A stretch of 6,708 nucleotides of DNA from an uncultured Eubacteriales bacterium (lineage in GTDB: Bacteria > Bacillota_A > Clostridia > Oscillospirales > Oscillospiraceae). Shown one piece after another: positions 1 through 6,043 of the stretch (position 1 is the first letter of the stretch; each line of letters starts with the position of its first letter). The translations under genes were made by a program, and so were the position numbers. The notes under the pieces are model-generated. The model worked only from the letters and a program-made list of their open reading frames with translations. It was not told where the DNA came from and did no database searches. The stretch lies in assembly GCA_949451265.1 (NCBI GenBank), contig CASTQR010000090.1, forward strand, positions 1 to 6,708. Reading direction: 5' to 3'.

Positions 1-77
1 TGCTGGTGGCGGTGGTGGTGGTTGTTGTGAACTACCTCACCGGCCTGCTGGTGTTTAAGAGAAAAAAGGAGGCGTAG
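1..77 (+). CDS. C-terminal end of a small membrane protein, possibly a GtrA-type flippase (partial)
   Basis: Only the last 24 codons and the TAG stop (75-77) are in the window. The reading frame begins at base 3. The visible tail is a very hydrophobic, valine-rich segment followed by NYLTGLLVF and a basic end (KRKKEA), as expected for a final transmembrane helix with a positively charged cytoplasmic tail. GtrA-family proteins are short four-helix membrane proteins that often end in an N-Y/F-x-x-x-x-x-V-F-K type motif. They are thought to flip polyprenyl-phosphate-linked sugar across the membrane. The two genes that follow are a GtrB-like and a GtrII-like protein, so gtrA is the expected gene here. 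The GtrA identity rests mainly on that context. Another small membrane protein of a cell-envelope operon is possible. The ribosome-binding site of the next gene overlaps the end of this one. Confidence 0.5.
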   Translation, partial: LVAVVVVVVNYLTGLLVFKRKKEA

Positions 78-80
78 CCT

Positions 81-1013
81 ATGCTGTCCGTGGTGATCCC
101 CGCCTACAACGAGGAGAAGCTCATCGGCCTCGCCGCCCGGCGCGTCGGGGAGGTGCTGCGGGGGGCGGATATCCCCTATGAGCTGGTGTTCGTGGACGAC
201 GGCTCCGCCGACCGCACCTGGGAGGAGATCGACAAGGCGTCCCAGGCCGACGGGTGCGTGCGGGGCGTCAGCTTTTCCCGGAACTTCGGCAAGGAGGCCG
301 CCATCTTCGCCGGCCTGGAGGCGGCAAAGGGGGACTGCTGCGCCGTCATCGACTGCGACCTCCAGCACCCGCCGGAGAAGCTGCCCGAGATGTACGCCCT
401 CTGGCAGGAGGGCTGGGAGGTGGTGAACGGTGTCAAGTCCGACCGGGGGAAGGAGTCCGGCCTGCACACCTTCGCCGCCAACACCTTCTATAAAATCATG
501 AGCAAGGCCGTCCGCATCGACATGGCCCGGGCCTCCGACTTCAAGCTCATGGACCGCCGTGTGGTGGACGCCCTGCTGGGCCTGGGGGAGCGCAAGACCT
601 TTTTCCGGGCCCTGGCGGGCTGGGTGGGCTTCCGCTCCGTCAACGTGGAGTTCAGCGTGGCTGACCGGGCGGAGGGCTCCTCCCACTGGTCCACCCTGTC
701 CCTGTTCCGGTATGCCTTTTCCAACATCGCCTCCTACTCCTCCGCGCCCATGCAGATGGTCACGGTGCTGGGGGTGGTCACCCTGATCCTGTCCCTGGTG
801 ATGGGTGCGCAGACCCTGATCCGCTGGGCCATGGGCCACGCCGCCGACGGCTTCACCACCGTCATCATCCTGCTGCTCCTCATCGGCAGCATCCTCATGA
901 TCAGCCTGGGCATCATCGGCTACTACATCGCCGAGCTGTTCATCGAGATCAAGGCCCGGCCCCGCTACCTGGTGGCCCGGACCTGCGGACAGGAAAGGAG
1001 CGATCCAGAATGA
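81..1013 (+). CDS. GT2 glycosyltransferase, GtrB/DPM1-like (polyprenyl-phosphate sugar synthase)
   Basis: This 310-residue protein probably transfers a sugar (glucose in the best-known relatives) from a nucleotide donor to undecaprenyl phosphate at the inner face of the membrane. The N-terminal GT-A domain opens with VVIPAYNEE (4-12) and has VDDGS (38-42), SRNFGKEAA (66-74) and DCDLQHPPE (91-99), the nucleotide- and metal-binding motifs of the family. SDFKLMD (152-158) and the R-x-x-G-S-S segment near 196-201 are also typical. Two transmembrane helices follow (about 226-247 and 259-283), ending in a juxtamembrane stretch IEIKARPRYLV (288-298) that marks the GtrB/ArnC/DPM1 branch. The length is normal. 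The ATG is preceded by GGAGG (68-72) at 8 nt, only 3 nt after the upstream stop. The stop overlaps the next start as ATGA, which suggests translational coupling. The sugar specificity cannot be read from the sequence. Confidence 0.92.
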   Translation: MLSVVIPAYNEEKLIGLAARRVGEVLRGADIPYELVFVDDGSADRTWEEIDKASQADGCVRGVSFSRNFGKEAAIFAGLEAAKGDCCAVIDCDLQHPPEKLPEMYALWQEGWEVVNGVKSDRGKESGLHTFAANTFYKIMSKAVRIDMARASDFKLMDRRVVDALLGLGERKTFFRALAGWVGFRSVNVEFSVADRAEGSSHWSTLSLFRYAFSNIASYSSAPMQMVTVLGVVTLILSLVMGAQTLIRWAMGHAADGFTTVIILLLLIGSILMISLGIIGYYIAELFIEIKARPRYLVARTCGQERSDPE

Positions 1014-2584
1014 AACCCATCCCCGTCACCCTGAACACCCCGGAGGCGTGCCTGTCCTCCCTGTGGAAGCGGATTCCGGCCTATATCAAGCTGACCTTCG
1101 CCTCCGCCGTGGTGCTGGGTCTGGCCACCCACCTCTACGTGTTCACCAACAAGTTCACCAACCACGACGACCTGGATCAGATGTTTTTCGCCAGCTACGG
1201 CACCCAGTCGGGGCGCTGGCTCCTGCCCTTCGCCCTGCGGATGGACGGCGAGTTCAGTATGCCCTGGCTCATCGGCGTACTCAGCATCCTGTGCCTGGCG
1301 GGCGTGGCCTGCTTTACTGCGGCCGTTTTCCGCGTCCGCCGCCCCTTCGGGTGCATCGTAACCGCCGCTGTGGTGACAGCCTTCCCCACCGTGGCCTCCA
1401 CCTTCGCCTATATGTTCACCGCCTACTCCTATTTCCTGGGCCTCCTGCTGGCCGCCTTCGGGGCCTACGCGGCGGTCAAATGGGGCTGGCCGGGCGCCGC
1501 CCTGGGGGCCGTGTCCATCACCCTGTCCCTGGGCATTTACCAGAGCTATTTCCCGGTGGCCGCCGTCATGCTGGTGGGCGCCCTGCTCCTTGACGTGCTG
1601 GACGGGGACCGCCCCTTCCGGGCCCTGTTCCTCCAGGGCCTGCGCTACGTGGCCGCCCTGGCGGCCCCCATGGCGGCCTACCTGGTGCTGGCGCGCCTTA
1701 CCACCCGGGACACCGGGCTGGCCGACTACCACGGCATCTCCGACATGGGCCAGATCGCCCTGCGGGACATCCCCAAGCTCGTGATCAGGGGCTACGACAA
1801 GTGCCTCTCCTTCTTCCTGAAAAACGACCTGGGCTGGCACTTCCGCTTTTTGAAGTACGGCTTCGTGATCCTCGTGCTGTGCTGTGTGGCGCTGGCCGTC
1901 CTGCTGCTGCGGAAGCGGCGGCTGGCCCCGGCCCATATCGCCCTGGCCGTGGCCCTGGTGGCGGTATACCCACTGGCGGGAGCGCTGATCTATGTCATGG
2001 TGCCCAGCGGCTACGTCCACGGCGTCATGATCTACGGCTTCGCCTATATGCTGATCCTTCCCGTCGCCCTGGTGGAGTACACAGAGGATCAGTTGGAGGC
2101 CGGTGATGGCCTCCAACTCCAGGCGGCTGCCGCCTGGATCATCCTCCTCACTGTGTCCCTCACCGCCTACTCCTACGCCGTCACCGACAACAGCGCCTAC
2201 CTGAAGGCCGACCTGGGGATGCGCCAGTGCGTGGCCTACTCCAACCGCATCATTGAGCGGGCGGAGTCCTGCGAGGGCTACCGGCCCGGCATGGATCTGG
2301 TGCTGCTGGGCAGCATCACGGAGGATCAGTGGCTCTCCCCCACCCCGGAGCTGGACGGCGTCGACGTGACAGGCATCCTGGATCTCCGGGGCCTGCGCAC
2401 CTCCTGGACCTACGACCGCTTCCTGCGCTACTACCTGGGCTACGTGGGGAACATCTACACCAGCTTCCACAAGCAGTCCTACCCCTATGGCGCCATGGAC
2501 GAGGTCAAGGCCATGCCCTGCTACCCCCAGGACGGCAGCGTCCGGGTCATCGGGGACGCGGTGGTGGTCAAGCTGAATGACTGA
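1010..2584 (+). CDS. GtrII-type polytopic glucosyltransferase (Glucos_trans_II family)
   Basis: This is a 524-residue integral membrane protein. After a short cytoplasmic N-terminus and a first helix (about 28-46) comes a loop with HDD (52-54) and GRW (68-70), the conserved acidic and G-R-W signature of the GtrII family. Roughly ten further hydrophobic segments run to about residue 388, including the family-like SLGIYQSYF (173-181). The last ~136 residues are hydrophilic and probably extracytoplasmic. Relatives transfer a glucosyl group from undecaprenyl-phosphate-glucose to a surface polysaccharide outside the membrane. The preceding GtrB-like enzyme would make that donor. The start is the ATG overlapping the upstream stop by 4 nt, with AGGAG (996-1000) in front. 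The acceptor is unknown. In a Gram-positive it would be a teichoic acid, a wall polysaccharide or a glycolipid rather than O-antigen. The family call is from remembered motifs and topology. Confidence 0.82.
   Translation: MKPIPVTLNTPEACLSSLWKRIPAYIKLTFASAVVLGLATHLYVFTNKFTNHDDLDQMFFASYGTQSGRWLLPFALRMDGEFSMPWLIGVLSILCLAGVACFTAAVFRVRRPFGCIVTAAVVTAFPTVASTFAYMFTAYSYFLGLLLAAFGAYAAVKWGWPGAALGAVSITLSLGIYQSYFPVAAVMLVGALLLDVLDGDRPFRALFLQGLRYVAALAAPMAAYLVLARLTTRDTGLADYHGISDMGQIALRDIPKLVIRGYDKCLSFFLKNDLGWHFRFLKYGFVILVLCCVALAVLLLRKRRLAPAHIALAVALVAVYPLAGALIYVMVPSGYVHGVMIYGFAYMLILPVALVEYTEDQLEAGDGLQLQAAAAWIILLTVSLTAYSYAVTDNSAYLKADLGMRQCVAYSNRIIERAESCEGYRPGMDLVLLGSITEDQWLSPTPELDGVDVTGILDLRGLRTSWTYDRFLRYYLGYVGNIYTSFHKQSYPYGAMDEVKAMPCYPQDGSVRVIGDAVVVKLND
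2091..2118 (+). repeat. Perfect 11-bp inverted repeat inside the GtrII-type gene
   Basis: AGTTGGAGGCC (2091-2101) and GGCCTCCAACT (2108-2118) are exact reverse complements separated by six bases (GGTGAT). The RNA could form an uninterrupted 11-bp hairpin. It lies in a hydrophilic loop region of the protein just before the final membrane helix. No T-run follows, so it does not look like an intrinsic terminator. A role in mRNA structure or translation pausing is speculation, and in DNA this GC-rich it could be chance. Confidence 0.6.
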
Positions 2585-2619
2585 AAGGAGCCCCTCCGCT
2601 GTGCGGAGGGGCTCCTTTT
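2584..2619 (+). terminator. Strong intrinsic terminator of the gtr-like cassette, possibly bidirectional
   Basis: GGAGCCCCTCCGC (2587-2599) pairs perfectly with GCGGAGGGGCTCC (2603-2615) around a TGT loop. The flanking AAA (2584-2586) and TTT (2616-2618) can extend the stem to 16 bp. TTTT follows on the plus strand. It begins at the last base of the GtrII stop codon and sits 24 bp beyond the end of the convergent recD2. Read on the minus strand it has only a short T-run (TTT then CAG), so it would be a weaker but plausible terminator for recD2 too. Confidence 0.93.
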
Positions 2620-2642
2620 GTCCGTAGATGGCCTCGGGGCGC

Positions 2643-4871
2643 TCACCCCTCCCGCCCCGTCTCCCGCAGCAGCCGGGTGCGCAGGGCGGAATACCGCCGG
2701 GTCTGCCGGTCGTTGGCCACCATCTGGGCCATCAGTTCCCCGCTGCCCACCAGGATGAACAGCTCCCGGGCCCGGGTGATGGCCGTGTACAGCACCCCCC
2801 GGGCCAGCAGGGAGGGCGGCACGTCGCTGAGGGCCAGGATCACCGCCCGGTACTCGCTGCCCTGGGCCTTGTGAACGGTGACGGCGTAGGCGGGCTCCAG
2901 CTCGCCCAGCAGCTCCGGCGGATAGGCCACCAGCCGTCCGTCGAAGGACACGGTGATCCCCCCGGCGTCCACCTCTAAAATGGTGCCGATGTCCCCGTTG
3001 AACACCCCCAGATCCTTCTCCCCGGTATCCGGATCCTCCCAGAACAGGTCGTAGTTGTTTTTCACCTGCATCACCCGGTCGCCCTCCCGGAAGATGTAGG
3101 GGCCGAAGGCCCGCTCCCCCTTGCCGTCCGCAGCGGGGTTCAGCGCCTCCTGTAACGCCCGGTTCAGCGCCGCCGTCCCCGCCCCCCGCTTCCGGGTGGG
3201 GGTCAGCACCTGGATCTGCTCCGGGGGGATGCCCATGTTCTGGGGCAGGCGGGTCTGGCAGAGCTCCACAATGGTGTCCGCCGTCCGGGCCGCGTCCCGG
3301 CGGCCCAGGTAAAAGAAATCCTTGGCCTTGTTCTTCAGCTCGGGCACCGCCCCCCGGTTGACCCCGTGGGCGTTCATGACGATGGCGCTCTCCCGGGCCT
3401 GCCGGAAGATCTCGGTGAGGGCCACGGCGGGCACCACCCCGGAGCGGATCAGGTGGTCCAGCACGCTTCCCGGCCCCACCGATGGAAGCTGGTCCGGATC
3501 CCCCACCAGCACCAGCCGGCAGTCGGAGCGCAGCGCAGCCGCCAGCGCCGCCATCAGGGACACGTCCACCATGGAGGTCTCGTCCACGATCACCGCGTCC
3601 ACCTCCAGGGGGTCGTCCTGGTTCTTGGTGAACGCAAGCTGTCCCGTGTAGGGATCCAGCTTGGTCTCCAGCAGCCGGTGGATGGTCACCGCGTCCGCCC
3701 CGCAGGTTTCCCCCATCCGTTTCGCCGCCCGGCCCGTGGGGGCGGCCAGGGCCGTCTCCAAACCCAGGGTCTCGAACAGGGCCAGCACCCCCCGCAGGGA
3801 GGTGGTCTTGCCCGTCCCCGGCCCGCCGGTCAGCAGCATCACCTGCCGGGAGGCCGCCAGCTCCACCGCCGTGCGCTGCTGGCTGGCATAGGTGATCCCC
3901 TGTTCCTCCTGGATGCGGTCGATGAGCCTGTCCAGCCCCTCGGGGGGCGTGATCTCCGCGCCGCACATCTCACCTAACCGCATGGCCACATAGCACTCCG
4001 CCGCGTACAGCCCCGCGGGGTAGCAGGCCGTCACCCCGGCGATGTTCTCCCGCACCACCTCGCCCCGCTCGATGAGGGCGTCCAATCCGGCGGTCAGGCA
4101 GTCCCCCTCCACCCCGATGAGGGCGGCGGTGGCGTTCAGCAGCTTCCCCTCCGGCAGGAACACGTGGCCGTTGTCGGCGTTGTGGTCCAGCTCGAAGGTG
4201 AGCGCCGCCTCCACCCGCTGGGGGTCGTCCCCCGCCACCCCCAGCTCAATCGCCAGGGCGTCCACCTGGGCAAAGGGGATCTCCAGGGAGCGGTCGGCCA
4301 GCAGGTAGGGGTTGTCCCGCACCACGTCCACGGCGTAGTCCCCGAACCGCTGGTACAGCGGCATGGCGGCGGACAGGGGCAGCCTGTGCTCCGACAGGAA
4401 CTCCGCCAGCCGGCGCATCCCCATCTTCTGCCGGAAGTCCTCCCCGATGGCCCTGGCCCGCTTGGGGGACACCCCCCGGATCTCGCACAAACGATCCGGG
4501 TCGTTCTCGATGACCTCCAGGGTGTCCTCCCCGAAGTGGTCCACGATCTGCCGGGCCAGCCCCGCCCGGATGCCCTTCACCGCCCCGGAGGCCAGATACT
4601 CATACACCGCCTTCTCCCCCACGGGCATACGGCGGCTCACCGTCTCCGCCTTGAACTGCTCCCCGTAGCTGGGGTGGCGGCCCCAGGTGCCCTCCAGCTC
4701 CAGCACCTCGCCGGGAGCGGCCCCCGGCATACAGCCCACCGCCGTGATCTCCCCCTTGTCGCCGCTGTCCAGCTTCAGCACCGTGTAGCCGTTCTCCTCA
4801 TTGCGGAACAGCACGGCGGTCACCGTGCCCTCCACCCGGTTCCAGCCTGCCTGCCCAGCCTCCGGCTCCAT
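2643..4871 (-). CDS. recD2: RecD2-type SF1B DNA helicase (RecD/TraA family)
   Basis: This ATP-dependent 5'-3' DNA helicase acts in DNA repair and replication-fork maintenance, independently of RecBC. It is 742 residues from the ATG at 4871. An OB-like N-terminal region (about 11-80) is followed by helix-hairpin-helix segments (about 95-150, with VKGIRAGLA and IRGVSPKRA). Helicase motifs follow in order: Walker A GGPGTGKTT (349-357), Ia APTGRAAKR (377-385), Walker B VIVDETSMVD (427-436), III LVGDPDQLPSVGPG (455-468), FRQ near 489, VHKAQGSEY (666-674) and VI YTAITRAR (695-702). All key residues are intact and the length is normal for RecD2, which unlike RecD of RecBCD carries the long N-terminal domain. 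The ATG has a strong ribosome-binding site and its own promoter. An in-frame TTG at 4907 would add 12 residues but lies within the -10 box. The gene converges on the gtr-like cassette. Confidence 0.96.
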   Translation of the reverse strand: MEPEAGQAGWNRVEGTVTAVLFRNEENGYTVLKLDSGDKGEITAVGCMPGAAPGEVLELEGTWGRHPSYGEQFKAETVSRRMPVGEKAVYEYLASGAVKGIRAGLARQIVDHFGEDTLEVIENDPDRLCEIRGVSPKRARAIGEDFRQKMGMRRLAEFLSEHRLPLSAAMPLYQRFGDYAVDVVRDNPYLLADRSLEIPFAQVDALAIELGVAGDDPQRVEAALTFELDHNADNGHVFLPEGKLLNATAALIGVEGDCLTAGLDALIERGEVVRENIAGVTACYPAGLYAAECYVAMRLGEMCGAEITPPEGLDRLIDRIQEEQGITYASQQRTAVELAASRQVMLLTGGPGTGKTTSLRGVLALFETLGLETALAAPTGRAAKRMGETCGADAVTIHRLLETKLDPYTGQLAFTKNQDDPLEVDAVIVDETSMVDVSLMAALAAALRSDCRLVLVGDPDQLPSVGPGSVLDHLIRSGVVPAVALTEIFRQARESAIVMNAHGVNRGAVPELKNKAKDFFYLGRRDAARTADTIVELCQTRLPQNMGIPPEQIQVLTPTRKRGAGTAALNRALQEALNPAADGKGERAFGPYIFREGDRVMQVKNNYDLFWEDPDTGEKDLGVFNGDIGTILEVDAGGITVSFDGRLVAYPPELLGELEPAYAVTVHKAQGSEYRAVILALSDVPPSLLARGVLYTAITRARELFILVGSGELMAQMVANDRQTRRYSALRTRLLRETGREG

Positions 4872-4878
4872 GGCGGCC

Positions 4879-4884
4879 CCTCCT
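4879..4884 (-). promoter_or_regulatory. Ribosome-binding site that fixes the recD2 start at 4871
   Basis: On the minus strand AGGAGG lies 7 nt before the ATG at 4871-4869, which is ideal spacing. If translation began at the in-frame TTG at 4907, this sequence would have to be coding. The site and the promoter position together favour the 4871 start. Confidence 0.9.
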
Positions 4885-4906
4885 ATCCAAACAAACGTTT
4901 TATCCA

Positions 4907-4935
4907 ATTATACCAGCATTTCCCGCCTTTTTCAA
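4907..4935 (-). promoter_or_regulatory. Sigma-A-type promoter with extended -10, driving recD2
   Basis: On the minus strand TTGAAA (-35, 4935-4930) is separated by exactly 17 nt from a perfect TATAAT (-10, 4912-4907), which is preceded by TGG, giving an extended TGnTATAAT element. Transcription is predicted to start near 4900, leaving a leader of about 29 nt before the recD2 ATG. The -35 begins 8 nt after the upstream terminator T-run, so recD2 appears to be transcribed separately from rex and the SLH gene. I saw no obvious operator palindrome over the promoter. Confidence 0.9.
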
Positions 4936-4943
4936 GCCCCGCG

Positions 4944-4975
4944 AAAAAGGGGCCGGATGAACTTCATCCGGCCCC
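4944..4975 (-). terminator. Intrinsic terminator after the SLH-domain gene
   Basis: GGGGCCGGATGAA (4949-4961) and TTCATCCGGCCCC (4963-4975) form an almost perfect palindrome with a single central base. The RNA would fold as a 12-bp stem with a 3-nt loop. On the minus strand it is followed by TTTTT (4948-4944). It starts 9 bp past the stop of the SLH gene and insulates recD2 from the rex-SLH transcript. In the plus direction no T-run follows (CTGGTT), so it is directional. Confidence 0.93.
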
Positions 4976-4984
4976 CTGGTTCCG

Positions 4985-6043
4985 TCAATGGGTGTCCAGC
5001 CAGCCCTGGAAGCGGTGGAGCATGGCCGCCACCTGGGCCCGCGTGGCGCTTTCACCCGGCAGCAGCTTCCCATCACTGCCGTTCAGGAGCCCCGCGCCCA
5101 CCGCCCAGGACACCGCGTCCCCCGCCCAGGAGTGTACGCTCCCCGCGTCCGGGAACCCGGACAGATCCCCCCGCTCCCAGGCGGCGTGGCCCGTCTGTAC
5201 GGCGTACTTATACAGCATCACGGCGATCTGCTCCCTGGTGACCTTTCCGCCGGGGTTGAAACGTCCGCCGCCCATCCCCTCCACGATCTTCATCTGGGCG
5301 CACCAGATGGTGCCGGGGGCGTACCACTTCCCCTCCGGCACGTCGGTGAAGGCCGGGGTGTAGCTTACCTGGGGCTCCCCCGCCAGCCGGTGGAGCACCG
5401 TGGTCATCATGCCCCGCTCCATGGTGCCGCCAGGCTCGAAGCGCCCGCCGCCCATCCCCTGGAACAGGCCGTTTTCCACCACAAAGCGCACGTCCTCATA
5501 GTACCACTGGCCCATCCGCACATCGGTGAAGGGCAGGGGCGCCTGCCCCGTCCCCATTTTCCAGCGCCCCTCCGCCAGCCACTGGGCGGACTGGGAGGCG
5601 GCCACCACCTCCGCTTGCTCCGCCGCCAGGTAGCGGTGGCCCGTGGTCAGCGCCGCGCCCAGGGCCAGCTCCGTCCCGGCGGTGGCGTCCACCAGCACGC
5701 CGGAGGTCACAGCCCCGCTCCCCGCCGTCCAGATCAGCCCTGACCCGGCGGACAGGATCACCGCGTCGCCCTGCTTCCCCGACCCGGCGGCAAAGCCGCT
5801 GGAGGTGGTCCAGCCGTCCGCGGCGGGCTTCTGCTGGCCCGCCTTGTCCAGCGCGTTGTTGTAAATCCACTGGGTGTCCTGGGTAACCCACTGGGTGATG
5901 TACGCCTTCAGGTCGGTCAGATAGGCCCCGGTCAGGTAGCTCAGCGACACCAGCGGGTCCGTCCCGCTCCCCGCCCAGGCCACGGTGGCGCAGCCCAGCA
6001 GCAGCGCCAGGGCCAGCAGGCCCGCCATCAGTTTTTTCTTCAT
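4985..6043 (-). CDS. Secreted protein with three SLH (S-layer homology) domains
   Basis: This 352-residue protein is predicted to be exported and bound to the cell wall. It has a basic start (MKKK), a leucine-rich core and a likely signal peptidase I site after AWA (24). Three SLH repeats fill the C-terminal half: about 171-222, 231-281 and 296-346. Each starts with F-x-D and carries a T-R-A-E-like motif (MERG 208-211, TREQ 269-272, TRAQ 334-337), the part that usually docks on pyruvylated wall polysaccharide. Residues 25-165 are a separate domain with DPLVSLSYL (29-37) and a G/A-rich beta-like stretch including VLVDATAGTELALGAAL. It loosely recalls N-terminal domains of other clostridial envelope proteins, but I cannot name it. 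The start ATG overlaps the rex stop by 4 nt, with AGAGGAA (6055-6049) as ribosome-binding site, so it is probably co-translated with rex. No enzymatic motif is seen. Confidence 0.9.
   Translation of the reverse strand: MKKKLMAGLLALALLLGCATVAWAGSGTDPLVSLSYLTGAYLTDLKAYITQWVTQDTQWIYNNALDKAGQQKPAADGWTTSSGFAAGSGKQGDAVILSAGSGLIWTAGSGAVTSGVLVDATAGTELALGAALTTGHRYLAAEQAEVVAASQSAQWLAEGRWKMGTGQAPLPFTDVRMGQWYYEDVRFVVENGLFQGMGGGRFEPGGTMERGMMTTVLHRLAGEPQVSYTPAFTDVPEGKWYAPGTIWCAQMKIVEGMGGGRFNPGGKVTREQIAVMLYKYAVQTGHAAWERGDLSGFPDAGSVHSWAGDAVSWAVGAGLLNGSDGKLLPGESATRAQVAAMLHRFQGWLDTH
5265..5460 (-). repeat. Nucleotide repeat between SLH domains 1 and 2, 180-bp period
   Basis: The 16-mer CCGCCGCCCATCCCCT occurs at 5265-5280 and 5445-5460, exactly 180 bp (60 codons) apart. 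Partly matching sequence continues on the low-coordinate side. It encodes the loops GMGGGRFEPGG (196-206) and GMGGGRFNPGG (256-266) of SLH domains 1 and 2. The in-phase period fits domain duplication within the gene. The third SLH domain does not share the nucleotide repeat. Confidence 0.75.

Noticed and set aside
965..2470. Long open frame on the minus strand opposite the GtrII-type gene, about 500 codons
   Set aside because: Its composition is the low-complexity H/Q/G/V/E-rich pattern expected from the complement of GC-rich membrane-protein codons. It has no domain motif, and it lies opposite a gene with clear family features and a terminator.
1..2584. The gtr-like cassette as part of a prophage
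   Set aside because: Such cassettes are carried by some phages, but no integrase, attachment site or phage structural gene is visible, and base composition looks like that of the neighbouring genes.
2521..3966. Long open frame on the minus strand in another frame of recD2, about 480 codons
   Set aside because: It is a G/R/P-rich shadow of recD2 with no motifs. It would also run through the terminator into the convergent gene.
4944..4975. The near-perfect palindrome as an operator or attachment site
   Set aside because: The following T5 run on the minus strand and its position 9 bp after a stop codon fit an intrinsic terminator.
4872..4984. Possible Rex operator near the recD2 promoter
   Set aside because: I looked for TTGTTAAnnnnTTAACAA-like palindromes. 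Only unrelated TTTGTTTGG-like sequence is present, with no matching second half-site.
4164..5363. Plus-strand open frame of about 400 codons across the recD2 start, the intergenic region and the SLH gene
   Set aside because: It reads through a promoter and a terminator on the other strand, has shadow composition (P/H/G/L/Q-rich) and no recognisable domain.
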